From the NCBI GenBank assembly GCA_013368315.1, contig JAACJM010000329.1:1-64000 (forward strand): a stretch of 64,000 bases of DNA, given 5' to 3'. Shown here one piece after another: positions 23,801-35,589 of this stretch. The notes under the pieces are model-generated. The model searched no databases. It was not told where the DNA came from and saw only the letters and a list, made by a program, of their open reading frames with translations. The DNA comes from Tetrapyrgos nigripes (lineage: Eukaryota > Basidiomycota > Agaricomycetes > Agaricales > Campanellaceae). How positions within the stretch are numbered: the stretch's first letter is position 1; each line of letters starts with the position of its first letter. A program made the position numbers and the translations under genes.

Positions 23801-24789
23801 CGTATTCAAAGCCTCAAATGTTGCACAGCTGCGAGGTTCAAGATGAGTGGTGGGAAACCAATTCCACTGGAGAAGCTGTGTTCTGTATTCGCCCCACCGT
23901 GCCTTCTCAGCACAATCGCAAAATTCCATAGCAACGTCATGCACCCCATTAGTATGGATGACTGTAAACGACTGAACGCAATGCGGATGTAAGCATTTGA
24001 CATCCTTTTGGTGGCCTAGGCGTACAACAAGACCCATCGACTTCAAAGTTAATTCCTGAAAGAAACTCCCATTCCATTTCTGCCCACATTTATCAACACA
24101 TTGACACGAGAGATTAAGCCATCACGCACCTCGATGAGATCCAGTGGCCTATACTTGTGAATATCTAGGCAGCACTGCTTGCATAAAAGTCCAGGGACCA
24201 TGCAACCTGACTTACATCGGTAAAGGGCCGCCGATTCATCATATAGGGCTGCACCCTCACAGATATAGCAGGCCTCTACATCCACATCCCCTCTTCCCTC
24301 GCCTCTGAGTAGCTCAGCAAGATATTCATCTCGGAATGGAGTCCACTCCTTAAGAGGTTCATCCTATTACAGACCAATATAAATTAGCAAGAGTTTTCAA
24401 ACAAAAAACCTCTTTGAAGGATGACTCACTGAACTCAGGTAACGTCGACGATTTCTACGTTCCTCAACAACCACCACATTTGGTGTTGTGTCATCCACAG
24501 CATGAGGCAGATCTTCATCTGCAATGTTGCCAAGAGCTGCTTCGTATGAATCCCCGAAAGAATAGTCTCGAAGTTGATCCAAAAATTGGGCGCGCTGAGC
24601 CTCACGCAGTTTCTTCAATTCCAACGGCGTTTCAACCTCCATAGCTTTGCATTTCACACGACGTCCGTCCTGGGAGATCTCTTCCGAAGAAGCTGTTGGT
24701 TTAGAGATAGTTGATTTGCCTTGGAGAGCGTCACTGAGAGAAATTTTCTGGACATTGTTTCTGCCTTGCTGTCTGACACGATGATACAT
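20834..24789 (-). CDS. KDZ transposase (CxC2 domain)
   Basis: A multi-exon minus-strand gene. Exon 1 (24789-24430) is a charged leader. Exon 2 (from 24363) has a CxC2 zinc domain: ACYICEGA, YRCKSGC, LLCKQCCLDIHKYRPL. Exon 3 has LGHQKDVKCLHPHCVQSFTV and FHVMTLQGKVTTYDYY. Next come VRCPACPWPEVNLPEDW and FLAIDACFRLKRR. The core exon (about 23173-22640) shows VCARHEFVQPNGAVDLQEGE, VWSYDIACQW, VPKLHIYGHQIAC and GRTDGEGVERTWGHMGPVA, holding the Asp and Glu expected of the RNase H-fold catalytic core. The last exons (22559-20834) encode a helical region with a C-terminal acidic tail ending DEDEDDM. The set matches full-length KDZ proteins of about 1,000 residues. One in-frame TGA (about 23395-23397) just before FLAIDACFRLK may be a lesion or lie in an unrecognised splice, so activity is uncertain. 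Confidence 0.85.
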
Positions 24790-24944
24790 GAGGATGAAGC
24801 TGGATCAGGGAGGCGAGGGTTTTGTACATCACGTAAAAAAATTGTCCCTATTTATCTAGAGGCAGTAAATATCTGAATATCACCACGGCTTTCCTTAAAA
24901 CCTGCATAGAGCAAGAGCAACACCTCATGCAGACACTTACATTT

Positions 24945-25310
24945 CCGCAGTTCTTTTAGTACAAGTGAATCTATGTCACTGAAATGTAAACTAAAGTTAG
25001 GATTCCATAAAGATGTCGTAGGGTCATACCTTTAATGAAGTTGAGTAATGAAAGACTGAAGCAAGCTGCAACGAGATTATTTCTTATAAGATACCTAAGA
25101 TACCTCATGCTTACATTTCTCCAGTTCTTTTAATGTATGCTACAGTTATGATTCCATAAATATGTTGTAGGGTCATACCTTCAATGAAGTTGAGTAATGA
25201 AAGACTGTAGCAAGCTGCAACGAGATTATTTTTTATAAGATACCTAAGATACCTCATGCTTACATTTCCCCAGTTCTTTTAGCATAGATGAATCTATGTG
25301 ACCGAAATGT
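24945..25310 (+). repeat. Tandem repeat between divergent genes of the KDZ element
   Basis: Two copies of about 160 bp (about 24945-25105 and 25106-25260) and a third partial copy share CTTACATTTC, AGTTCTTTTA, GATTCCATAAA.ATG, GTAGGGTCATACCTT and GATACCTAAGATACC. They lie between the KDZ start and the small basic gene, so they occupy the shared promoter interval. Confidence 0.65.
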
Positions 25311-25451
25311 ATGTATCTGATCACTTGAAAGCTACCAGAGTACCATAAAAGAACGTTGAAGCCAAAGTTGCATATAAGAGAAATGGTGATATTCAGATAG
25401 GGGCTTGCTGGCAAGCACTATCAGTAGGCACGTGTGGCAGTGCTAATTAAC

Positions 25452-25873
25452 ATGGACTCGGACCACCAGCACGCTAGCGCTGACTCCAACAACAACGACT
25501 TCGACTACATAGGCTGGTACAAGGACCGATGCCAACGTAGAAAGAAGCGTATAAGGGACAGAGCTGACTACAAAAAGTGAGTATGACCTTCTATTTCCTC
25601 GCTCATCAGCACATATTGACTAGTTTTGTTGGTTAGGCACCAAGCGCAACGAATCTTGAAAGCTCGCGTCCGCAATGAACAGCAAGTATTGTATTTATTT
25701 ACTTCGACTATGCTAAGCCTGACATGCATCTAAGACGTCGCCAAGCCTTTTCTAATCTGACCGTAGAACAACAAGAGCATTTCCGAGCTCGACACCGGGA
25801 GGCCCAGCGCCGTTACCGTGAAATTCACCGAGAGCAATTAGCTTGGAAAGAGAAGGAACGTCGAAGGGCATGA
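25452..25873 (+). CDS. Small basic, Arg-rich protein gene in the KDZ element
   Basis: Exon 1 (25452-25576) starts MDSDHQHASADSNNNDFDYI and contains GWYKDRCQRRKKRIRDRADY. Exon 2 (25637-25685) gives HQAQRILKARVRNEQQ. The last exon encodes RRQAFSNLTVEQQEHFRARH and REAQRRYREIHREQLAWKEK before TGA at 25871. The first splice is clean. The second needs either a 32-nt intron ending at 25717 or a frame correction, so the model is provisional. The protein is a highly basic helix with Arg/Glu/Gln repeats, a likely nucleic-acid-binding or coiled-coil protein. It is divergent from the transposase and shares its upstream region, so it may be an accessory protein. Function not recognised. Confidence 0.5.
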
Positions 25874-26072
25874 AAGACTCTTACACACCAGGGAATTACT
25901 GATAGCTGGTGAGTCTTCGCTTATCGATCTGTTTATTCGTTCCAGAGCATCCGTGTTACTTAGTATACCTTTTGCGAATTTCATCAGGATGTGCATTGAA
26001 TATTTTGTCCCAACATGAAATCATTGTCCAGTGATCCGTTCTAATCCTCTTCAAATTACTGAATTGATCTCT

Positions 26073-26686
26073 TGATGCGCAGCTAGGAAAAGCTACACGA
26101 GACGCTCAGAGGCTTGACGATAGCTGGAGAATCCCATAGAATCGAGGGAGAGGACAAATATGAAGACCTGTAGAAGAACTCGGGGAAAATAATCATAAGT
26201 GGCTGATCTGGAATATTGACTGGGAAATACTGATAATGCCGTTTTTAGAGACAAGACTCTAATAACAGACGAGATGACACTGGGAAAGGTGATTCTAAGA
26301 AGACGCTGGGAAACTGGGAATACTGAGACTTGAACTGAGAGTGACACTGGGATAATCTGATGTATTCTCTAGTAGGTAGGACTATATATACGTAGTCTAA
26401 AGTTCTAGAAATATCTTGATACTTGTATCGTAGTAAGGAGTTCTGAACCAAAACAAATAAAGCTGTAGAAATTGAGGAACAAATGACTAAGTAAAACATG
26501 TATGAAAAATAAAACTTGTATAAGAAAATCAAAACTTGTAAGATACGGATAAGATCCGAATGAAATGGAATAATGGAAACACGAAGGTAAGTAATCAATC
26601 GAAGGAGTCTGAAATACCTAAAATAGACGCATCGCGAAAAAGCGTGGATAGGGGAACTAATGTAGTAACCGAAAAACGGTACTACA
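26073..26686 (-). repeat. Gypsy 3' LTR
   Basis: Minus-strand ends are TGTAGTACCG and GCGCATCA. A TATATATA motif lies near 26384. It matches 34434-35047 except at about eight sites, seven of them CpG transitions. Confidence 0.92.
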
Positions 26687-26734
26687 TATACCCAACACTC
26701 GAGAATGCAACTGTCCCCAGTTGCCAGACAGTAA

Positions 26735-29700
26735 TCAATCATCATCTGAATCATCACCCGATGGAACAATCTCCAACTCATCATCGGAATCCACAATAAT
26801 ATCCATCTCCCTATATTCAGTTTCAAGTTTGTCATCGGAGGCAGGTAAACCAGCAGTGAGCTTCTGGAGTTCTGGGCTAGTCCGAGAGATATACGGGAGA
26901 AGGCGTGAAGCTGAGATACCCTGGAGTGAAATAGCACCATTGAGTTCCCTGAGAACATAGGAACCTCTCTTTGTCCTTCGAACTACTGCATAAGGTCCTA
27001 ACCACCGTGGTTTCGCTTTTCTTCCTAAGTCGTTCATGATTCTGGAGTTCCTGACAAGAACTAAGTCATCCTCCTGAAAGGTTTCGTGGAATAATCGACG
27101 TTTGAATCGGTGTTCGAAATGTTCCTTGGAACGGAAACGATGGAGTCGAAGGATGTTAGCAGCAGTTTGGATATCGTTGGGTTTGTGTTGTAGTTGACGA
27201 ATTCGCAAGGCTAGAAAGTCGGATGGGGACATGTGGGATTTCCAGCCGTCTACAAGTAAAGATGCTTCGGATAAATCGCAGGGTAGAATCGGGTGGTATC
27301 CATGAAGGAGGTAGAATGGGGAAAAACCAGTTTGTCGTCGGATCGTGATGATGTCTGCAAAAACGGCAGTGGTGAGAAGTTCCGGCCAACGCGAGATTCG
27401 TCCTTCGCATGCTTTAACAAGTGACTCGCGAATAATGAAATGCCCTCGCTCGACTACCCCATTAGCTTTGGAGTTATACGGAGATATGCGAATTTGGTGA
27501 ACTTTGAGACGACGAAGAAGATCTGAGAATGCTGCCTTCACTTCAGACCCGTTATCGGTGACAACTTCGAGAACTAAGCCGTGGCGACAATAGATTTGCT
27601 CGTAGAAGAATTTGGCAAGTGATTTGGCATTATTCTTTCGTAGGGCTCGAGCCTCGCAATATCCTGTCAGATCGTCTCGCGCAGCGACTATGTAACGAAA
27701 GCCGGCAGCTGGTGGCATGAACATGACATCAACATAAATCTTCTGGAAGGCAGATAGTGGAGTAGAGATGATAGGTGGAATTTTCAATGATTTTCGACTA
27801 CGTAACTGACACTCGTGGCAAGAAAGAATGTGACGGCGAATATGTTGGTATAGATGGGGCCAGAAGAAGCGAAGACTGATGAGATCGAAGGTAGCCTTGA
27901 CTCCTCGGTGACCTAGAAGTTCATGTGACTGCTCGAGGATTTTAAGTCGGAGATCCGGGTCGAAAACTACGAGTTGTGGGGATTTGGTACCATTTTGTTT
28001 GTACATTCGACCATAACGTAGAAAATATCGTTTGGCAGATTGGAGGAATCGACGGCGAGCTTGTGATTTGAGTTTGGAATTCGTAGCAGGACTGGTAGAA
28101 CGTGAGGAAAAATCTGGGAGTGTAAGGTCTTCCAGGAACTGGCGGATCCGGAGAAGGTTTCGCTCTGCTTCAGAAAGTGGAGAAGTATGTGGTGGTGAAA
28201 TGAATACATGAAGATTTGAAGATGGTGAAATTTGGAATGAATGAGGAAGATAAAATAGGGAAAATAATGAAGCAATTGAGGGGTATATGGTCTCATGGAG
28301 ACATGGTATGAGTAGTGGGATATCGTCTAACCAAGAATCGTCGTAATCTTCTTCTGGAATATCATCATGCTCCATTCGAGAAAGGGCATCTGGTCCTACA
28401 TGTCGTGCAGCTGGAACATGGACAAGAGTGAAGTCGAATAATAGAATACCCTGAATCCATCGGTTTATGGCTGCGTTGGGCTGCATGTCCGGTTGATTAA
28501 GCATTCCAGAGATGTACTTGGCATCTACTTCGACTCGCAGATCCTTGATACCGATTAGAAAGAGCCGGAAGTGACGGAGTGCACGAAATAAACCAAAAAG
28601 TTCCAACTTTGGTTGAGAATATCGACCTTCTCTTTCGTTGAATGGTAGTGAACCATATCGTGCAGGACGACGTCGGTGATTCTCGTCAAGTTGCGCAAGG
28701 ATGAATCCCACTCCAGTCGTACTGGAGTCAACGGAGAAGAATACGGGAAGGGAAGAAGAGTAATCGATAGATCGTAGAGCTGGGGCAGTAGAAACTAGCT
28801 GTTTGATACCATCGAAAGCTCGTTGATGTTCATCAGTCCATTCGAAAACGACATCTTTGTGATAAAGACGGGCTAGGCAATGAATACGTTGTGAATAGTT
28901 TGGAATCCAGATACGAACAGTACCGGTAAGTCCAAGAAAACGGCGCACAGAACGAGGGTCACGAAGAGGAGGCCAATTAATGATTTTGTCAGCTCAAGAT
29001 GGGTCTGGTAATCGTCCTTGCTGCGTGCATAACTGTCCTACGATGATAGCTTCAGGCCGAGCAATCTGCATCTTCTTATATGCGAAAGTGCCACCCATAT
29101 GCTTCACGCGGTGCATTATACGATGAACATCCACGATATGTTCCCATCCAAATTGCCTGATCCCTGGATTCTCCTTCAAAACCTCTGGATTACCATATTC
29201 GTCAGGGTACGTAGTGGGTGGACCTTTCACAGGTAAATCGTCGATGAAGATGTTGGCAGTATGAGGAATTTCGTCCTGCAAAATGAAGATCATGCACTCT
29301 TGAAATTCCGTGGGAGAGTTGGTATACCCCATTGGTAAGGAAGTGATGCGAAGGGGTCCGAGTGGAGTCATGAAAGCGGTAAGATCTCGTGAAGCTGGGT
29401 CCACTTTTCGAGCATCAAATCCCCAAAATAGATCGAAAACCATGAAAATAGATGAAGAGCCGTAAGGTCCAACGAATTCATCGAGTATCGGAGGGGTCCC
29501 GGAGTCTTTGATAGTGACTGCATTAAGAGGTTGAAGACTGTGGACAATACGGAGTGTACCGTTCTTCTTCAGAACGCAGAACCAGTGAGAACAATAGGAT
29601 GTTTGAGAGCGTTCATATACCCCATGGTTGATTTTGATCTTCAGAAGTTCAATAACTTTGTCTGCGATTCCTGGGGGAATAGGGATATTTCTGAAGGACC

Positions 29701-30337
29701 ATGGAGTATGGGGAATAACGGGATAAATGTAGTCGGAAAAGTATTCACAGCTGAATGTTCCTCGATCCGTTTCTATGAAGGCAATAGCATCTTCATTCAA
29801 GATCATAACGTTTTCGAATAGCCGTTCTTCTTCTGGCCAAAGGAAGCCGTCTGGGTTGATATTGAGTGCTGCCATGCGTTCACGAGAGATTCGAGGAGTG
29901 GGAGTGAAAGGAGGGAGTGTTGGGGATAAAGGAGGAAGGGATAGAAGGGGATTTTCAGGAAAGCGCTGAGTGGTTCTCGCCCACTCAGGATAGGGTGCTG
30001 AAACTGGTCGTGTACGTTTGCTGACTGGCTTATAAGCCCCGAGGATAGGTGTTTGGGTAAAAGAATTGGTGGACTCGGTCATAGCAAAGACCAAATCACC
30101 ATCCTCGAGATCGTCGAAAGAGTAGTAGTTCTCAGTATCGAGAACAATTGAGTCAATGTCCATAGTAGATAAAGTGTCCATGTTGCAAGTTTGTAGGTAA
30201 GAGTATAGTAAAGAGACCTTAGTGAGTTTAACGTCGATCACCACAATGACGTAACAAAACGAAAGGGAAAAGGGAAAAATGAGAAAAAGAATGATGAACT
30301 GAATTAGGTAGGTGGAGTTGAAAGAACTTGTATGCAC
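26735..30337 (-). pseudogene. Gypsy pol: reverse transcriptase, RNase H, integrase (one internal stop)
   Basis: A single frame from 30337 to 26735 is interrupted only by TGA at 28994-28996. Reverse transcriptase motifs: SHWFCVLKKNGTLRIVHSLQ, VFDLFWGFDARKV, SLPMGYTNSPTEFQ and NIFIDDLPV (IDD in place of the usual YxDD). After the stop: RRFLGLTGTVRIWIPNYSQ, an RNase H with FFSVDSSTTGVGFILAQ, and an integrase with an HHCC finger (HELLGHRG, then CHECQLRSRKS) and DDE residues in YVDVMFMPP, VTDNGSEVK and GVVERGH. The C-terminus is acidic (DDSDDD). The stop sits where an Arg is expected (DPS-R-ADKIINWPP), so CGA has become TGA. A reverted or read-through copy would give a full Pol of about 1,200 residues. 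Confidence 0.85.
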
Positions 30338-30614
30338 GAAATACTATTAGAATGAAGAAGAAAAGTGAGTAGCTGGAACGTATTGGTGACGGTGGACATG
30401 AGTACGAATGGTAGAATGGAAAGAATCAAGGTCCATAGAAAGTAATAAAATAAGAGACTTAGCGAGGCTAGAACAAGAAAGTCCTGGAAGAGTAGATCCT
30501 TTCTCCAATATTCCTACTGCAGCCCAAACAAAACGGAATTCCCAATCTTCAAAAACCGGATTGACCTTGTAACGAGATTCTCCAATTGAGCGGTTTTACG
30601 CCATCCAATATTGA

Positions 30615-31586
30615 TCATAAAGGCGAATAAAGGTCATCAATTTGATTGGTAACAAAGTTGTTGTCATTATGGCTTCGATAGACGCTGAGAGTTGTGAGAG
30701 ATCGTTGGGAGAATTCGTCAAAGAGGCAATGAAGGAGGGATTGTTTCAAGGAGACAAGTCGACCAAGAAGTTGGAAATAGGGTACATAGGGATGATAGAG
30801 GAGATCCGGGGATGGAATAGCGAAGTATAGGGTCCTGGGAGTATGATTGAGAGCAAGCGATGGAGATAAGTCGTTTCGGAGACAGATAGAGATGATAATC
30901 TCAAGGGCTTTCAGGAAAGGGATCCATTCAGCAAGGTGATAAGGTTTTTCCTCGCTGAGTGGAGTTAAAGCAACTTGGATACCAAAGAGTCCGAAAATAG
31001 AAGATCCAGGAAGGTCATGAGTGTGTCCTTGACGAAACTCGGCTTCAGCTTGTTCATGCAGGATAGAAAGATGCTGAAAAGACAATGGAGCTCCTCGCTT
31101 TCGCAAATATGCCTCTACAACTCTTTCCTTTCCATTACACACACCACTTGTCCTCAACCATCTCGAATGCTCCTGCAAAACAATACTCTCACTAATTCCA
31201 TATGCAAATGCGTGAAATCCCTCGGTGATATAGATCATCTCCTTGATAATAGCGTGCGTCTCGGTATAGAATTTTCGGAACTGAAGTGATGGATAAGAAT
31301 AGGTGGGATTGGAAGTGATTTCGTCATAAAGGCGTTCATCCGAAGCATCCAAATGAGGAATGGTCTGAAGGCGTTCAAGAGAGAGTTGAATTGGAGAAAG
31401 AAGAGAAGGGATAGATGGAGATCCTGGTGGGGTATCGTGTCTTCATTCGATTTCGAGAGGTGACCAGGCATAACCCATGGGAATGGTGAGAAGAACCAAG
31501 TCTTCGTCTGGAAATTGCATACGAAATTGGATAATGCCACCATCCGGATAAGTTGGAGAAGAAGGTGAAGACGATGGAGAAGACAT
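30615..31586 (-). pseudogene. Extra ORF between protease and reverse transcriptase of the gypsy
   Basis: Opens at 31586 with MSSPSSSPSSPTYPDGGIIQ. It meets one TGA near 31446 (LEIE-stop-RHDTPPG), then runs on in the same frame as a 245-residue ORF (MDASDERLYDEITSNPTYSY...IFGLFGIQVALTPL...IDDLYSPL). No retroviral or retrotransposon domain is recognisable. It is clearly coding-like, as the only interruption is a TGA that could come from CGA. It occupies the region between the protease, which ends at 31712, and the pol start. Function unknown. Confidence 0.6.
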
Positions 31587-31711
31587 TTACGAATGGGGAT
31601 GGAATGATGATGGAAGTAACAAATGAATACCGAAAATAAAGAAGAAGGAAGTCGTTAACGTATAGGGGTCATGATGTCATGGCTCATTAATTTCGGAATC
31701 AAATAGGTTCA

Positions 31712-34329
31712 TTATACGTCATAGGCGTTTACGGATTTCATGAAGGCACACAAGTCCATAGCCCAAGACGGAGTTGGTTCCGATTTGACCAATAATTCGA
31801 ATTTGGCCTCGAGATCTCCGGAATAATTGTGCTCCTTAAACACCAAGTAGGTTCCTTCATCCCTCTCGTTGATGCTGACCATGTTGCCTCGTTGCCAGGG
31901 ACGTCCCAATAATAGATCAAATGGTGCCTTAGTACCAACGAATAGGTGCGCAAAGGTAGTTATATTGCCGCACGAGATCGGTACTGACTCAACTAGACCC
32001 TGGAGTAAACCTTCTCCTCCATTTGCATCAGAAACACCCATGGACTTAGTGATGTCCATAGGTCTTCCACCCATTGCGCCACGCCAAACGTTCTTATGCA
32101 CGATGTTCAGCATAGACCCTGTATCGAGAATGGCTTCGATTTTCTTGCCATCAACCGAGACAGTAAATCGAATTAATCGGTGACGGTCGAGAATAAATGC
32201 TTTGGCAATAGGGTGGCGATGGACAATGTTATAGGAGGTGGGAGTAGTCAAGGATTGTGAAGGGGAAGCAAATTGGACTTTAGGTGGGTTACGCATTTTC
32301 AAGACTTCATTCAACATATTTGAGAGCTCAGGTGAGCATGCCAATAATTCTCCAACTGAAATAGGAAATCCATCGTTGGTACTGGCATTCAAAATTTTGT
32401 TAAGAACGGAATTCTTATCGATGTGCGAGGAGACAGCAGATTGACGGGTAGGGGTAGATTTCTTCATAGAAGGCTTCTGAACTTTTCGATCCAAATTAGG
32501 AACAGGTGTAACGTTGGGAATATCTTCCATGATAGAGTCATCTTTCGATGGATCAACTCGGTTTTCCATGGGATCGAAGGGAGTTGGCTCAGGAATAGGA
32601 TTGGAAGGAGGTGGCTGAGCAACAGGTGGAGTATTCGTAGATTCCTCAGTCTTCTGGGGACGGGATCGGGTACCATATGGGTGAGATCTCTGCTTGTCTG
32701 ATTTGGTTCTTTGAGCTTCTAATGCCTGCGTAATTTCTTCATCAGTTGCTGATGGACTCATAAGGTACGAAGCGGGAGAGGAAGATGCCGTGTTAAGAAC
32801 TTGAATAAGAGCGGAGATAGGATTAGGTGTGGTTGGTACCATAGCGGCCTTTTGACGTTTATAAGCGTCACAAATACACTCGCCACGGTTGCGTTGGAGA
32901 AGTACACCGTTAGGCCAAGCGTACTTGTTATCCGAAGTACGTTTTAACTCTCCCTTTTCCAGCAATTCCTTCAATAAATCACAGTTTGAAATCCCATGGT
33001 CTGTAGAACCGCATCCCCAACAACTATTGTTCGTCTGGTTCCGTCCCGGAGGAGGATTGTTATTGTTCTTGGGAGGTGTGTAGACATTGTTGCGAAAATT
33101 GTTGGGTACAGATGGAATAGAAGGAGCAGAGGCAAGGATCTTGGGTGCAGGGAATAGTTGGGCGACATGGGAATTATGAGCCAAGGCTCGAAGGTAATAG
33201 GGTGCGTAATCCGGATCGTCTATGGTCATCTTCGAGAGGCGTCTAATCACCTCGTCCATATCGGTAGGAATGTTCATAGAAGGAGTATTCGTACGAGAGG
33301 TAGTAGAGGGAGCCGTAGAAGTGGTTGCAGGAGGAGATGAATGCGAAGATGTTGTGGCAGGAGAGGTAGAATGCTTGGATTTACGTGCGTGCTTCGTTCT
33401 CTTCTTCTTTCTGTCCTTCTTACGAGACTCGTACTCGGAATCATCCGAGGAATCACCAGAGGACTCATCAGAAGACTCATCGGAATCGGAATCGGAACGC
33501 TCGGTATCCAAATCAACATCTGAACCTCCACCATCCAAATTCTTCGAAAAATCGTGTTCCTCCTCATCAAAGTACTTCTCTATCGCGCTCTCAACATCAT
33601 TTTTCTCCCAAGGAACTGAACGATCATAATCCGGCTTCTTTTCCTTCAATGTGCGAGTAACGACCTTGCGAATACGTTTCGGGAGCCCGTGGAAGAAGTA
33701 GTCGTTGTATTGAGAAGGGGTAATTTCGCCACAATTAGACAGAGGTCCTCCAATGTGAACAAAGTCTCGAAGATAGCGGAGATAGTCTCGTTTGGTAGAG
33801 AATGATTTGCGGTGGTATTTGTCGGTAAGTCTCTTCAAATGACGCGGCTTGTACTTCTTCTCATCTCTATCTGCATCATAATACTTCCGAAATTGTTCCT
33901 TAAAATCCTCCCAATCCGCCGTAACATAGGAATCGAATCCCTTGACGACGTCTGCAACTCGACTTGAAACATAATAAATTAATGCTTCAATCTTCTCGTC
34001 ATCCGCAACAACGTTGTACTGTCGGAAAAGTCGTTCGAGATGGACTATGAAGGTGTGTACCTTCCTATAATCGCCTTTGAACTTCGTAGGAGCTTCACGA
34101 TGACCACGAGGGGGAAGATCGAGGAAGGTTTTGGTTGTGGTGGCTGCGGGAGGAATGACGATAGGGGAGGGTTACGTCTAGGCTGGGGAATTTGGGTAGC
34201 AGATTGGGTAGTCGAAGAAGTGGTGGACGAGGTTGACTGATTCATTTGGGATGGTGGGTTCTGAGCGTTGGGATCGGGAGGTAGGTTAGAAGTGGAATTG
34301 GCAGGCGTAGGTGTATTCTGACCACTCAT
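31712..34329 (-). pseudogene. Gypsy gag-protease with one frameshift
   Basis: The first frame starts at 34329 (MSGQNTPTPANSTSNLPPDP). It shifts near 34110, after which REAPTKFKGDYRKVHTFIVH and LERLFRQYNVVADDEKIEAL follow in the frame of the 708-residue ORF (33838-31712), so one base was gained or lost. The capsid region is followed by an acidic Ser-rich stretch, a CCHC knuckle (CWGCGSTDHGISNC near 32.99 kb), a Pro-rich linker and an aspartic protease (KIEAILDTGSMLNIV, then LLLGRPWQRG). The order Gag-knuckle-protease is standard for Ty3/gypsy. Confidence 0.85.
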
Positions 34330-34410
34330 GATAGTGGTGAAAATCGACAGGAAACGAATGGGTGAAGGATGGAGTTTTGTATAGAGACGGTCTTCAAGTA
34401 TGGAACCTCA

Positions 34411-34428
34411 CCCCTCGCGGTGGGCTCC
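34411..34428 (-). other. Primer binding site of the gypsy
   Basis: On the minus strand TGGAGCCCACCGCGAGGG begins five bases after the 5' LTR. The leading TGG pairs with a tRNA 3' CCA end. I cannot say which tRNA. Confidence 0.55.
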
Positions 34429-34433
34429 ACAAA

Positions 34434-35047
34434 TGATGCGCAGCTAGGAAAAGCTACACGAGACGCTCAGAGGCTTGACGATAGCCGGAGAATCCCGTAG
34501 AATCGAGGGAGAGGACAAATATGAAGACCTGTAGAAGAACTTGGGGAAAATAATCGTAAGTGGCTGATCTGGAATCTTGACTGGGAAATACTGATAATGC
34601 CGTTTTTAGAGACAAGACTCTAATAACAGACGAGATGACACTGGGAAAGGTGATTCTAAGAAGACGCTGGGAAACTGGGAATACTGAGACTTGAACTGAG
34701 AGTGACACTGGGATAATCTGATGTATTCTCTAGTAGGTAGGACTATATATACATAGTCTAAAGTTCTAGAAATATCTTGATACTTGTATTGTAGTAAGGA
34801 GTTCTGAACCAAAACAAATAAAGCTGTAGAAATTGAGGAACAAATGACTAAGTAAAACATGTATGAAAAATAAAACTTGTATAAGAAAATCAAAACTTGT
34901 AAGATATGGATAAGATCCGAATGAAATGGAATAATGGAAACACGAAGGTAAGTAATCAATCGAAGGAGTCTGAAATACCTAAAATAGACGCATCGCGAAA
35001 AAGCGTGGATAGGGGAACTAATGTAGTAACCGAAAAACGGTACTACA
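34434..35047 (-). repeat. Gypsy 5' LTR
   Basis: 614 bp, the same length as the 3' LTR. It holds the promoter (TATATATA near 34745 on the opposite strand). It is adjacent to the primer binding site on its inner side and the CTCT duplication outside. Confidence 0.92.
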
Positions 35048-35541
35048 CTCTACATGCTCATCCTGATACTTACACAGACAACTGGTCATGGGTGTAATGT
35101 GGTGAGTTCTCAATTAAAATCCTCTAGATTGTAGTATCCCTACGTCAATCTGCCACTTGAGCAACTACATGAGGAATACTACGTGTCAATGATGCCAGGG
35201 ATCATGAGGGCAGCTGCCGCCACTGTGCGAGTCCACACCGCTCTTTTATGTACCACAACGCGTCAAAGATGCCAGGGGTGAGCTTATTTTTGGGCACTTT
35301 TTCTGGCAGATGGGGCATCAGATGAAAACGTATATTCAACGCACGTTAACCTCCCCTAACTTTACCCCTAACTTTACCTTGATTAGTTCAACGCACATTC
35401 AAGTTCCAAGAAATGATTTACCCAGGGATGATCCCGTGCCCGCGAGAGTCGGAACTGTGCCGTTCTCCAATCTGAATTAAACAGGGGCGTATATCGTGAC
35501 CTTTTCACTTTGGTTTTGCTTGTGCACACAACGTAGCGAGG
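35048..35541 (+). other. KDZ-element sequence right of the gypsy; possible gene remnant
   Basis: A frame from about 35140 reads NLPLEQLHEEYYVSMMPGIM and ends at TGA near 35280, preceded by a possible intron end (CTCTAGATTGTAG). The gypsy may therefore have cut a small gene spanning 26.0 and 35.05 kb. ATGCCAGGG recurs at 35191 and 35267. No known motif. Confidence 0.3.
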
Positions 35542-35589
35542 TTGGTGGCATTTTGTTCTTCTTCCACCATTACCCTTCCAATCCCGGCG

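Larger units (their letters stand above)
26073..35047 (-). mobile_element. Ty3/gypsy LTR retrotransposon, nearly intact
   Basis: Two 614-bp LTRs (26073-26686 and 34434-35047) with TG...CA ends on the minus strand flank, in order, gag, CCHC knuckle, protease, an extra ORF, reverse transcriptase, RNase H and integrase. CTCT lies on both sides (26069-26072 and 35048-35051), a 4-bp target duplication. The LTRs differ at about eight positions, so the insertion is young. Coding lesions are few: one frameshift in gag and single TGA stops in the extra ORF and in pol. Confidence 0.93.

Noticed and set aside
32423..33660. Plus-strand ORFs opposite the gypsy gag
   Set aside because: Antisense shadows of the gag-protease frame; no motifs.
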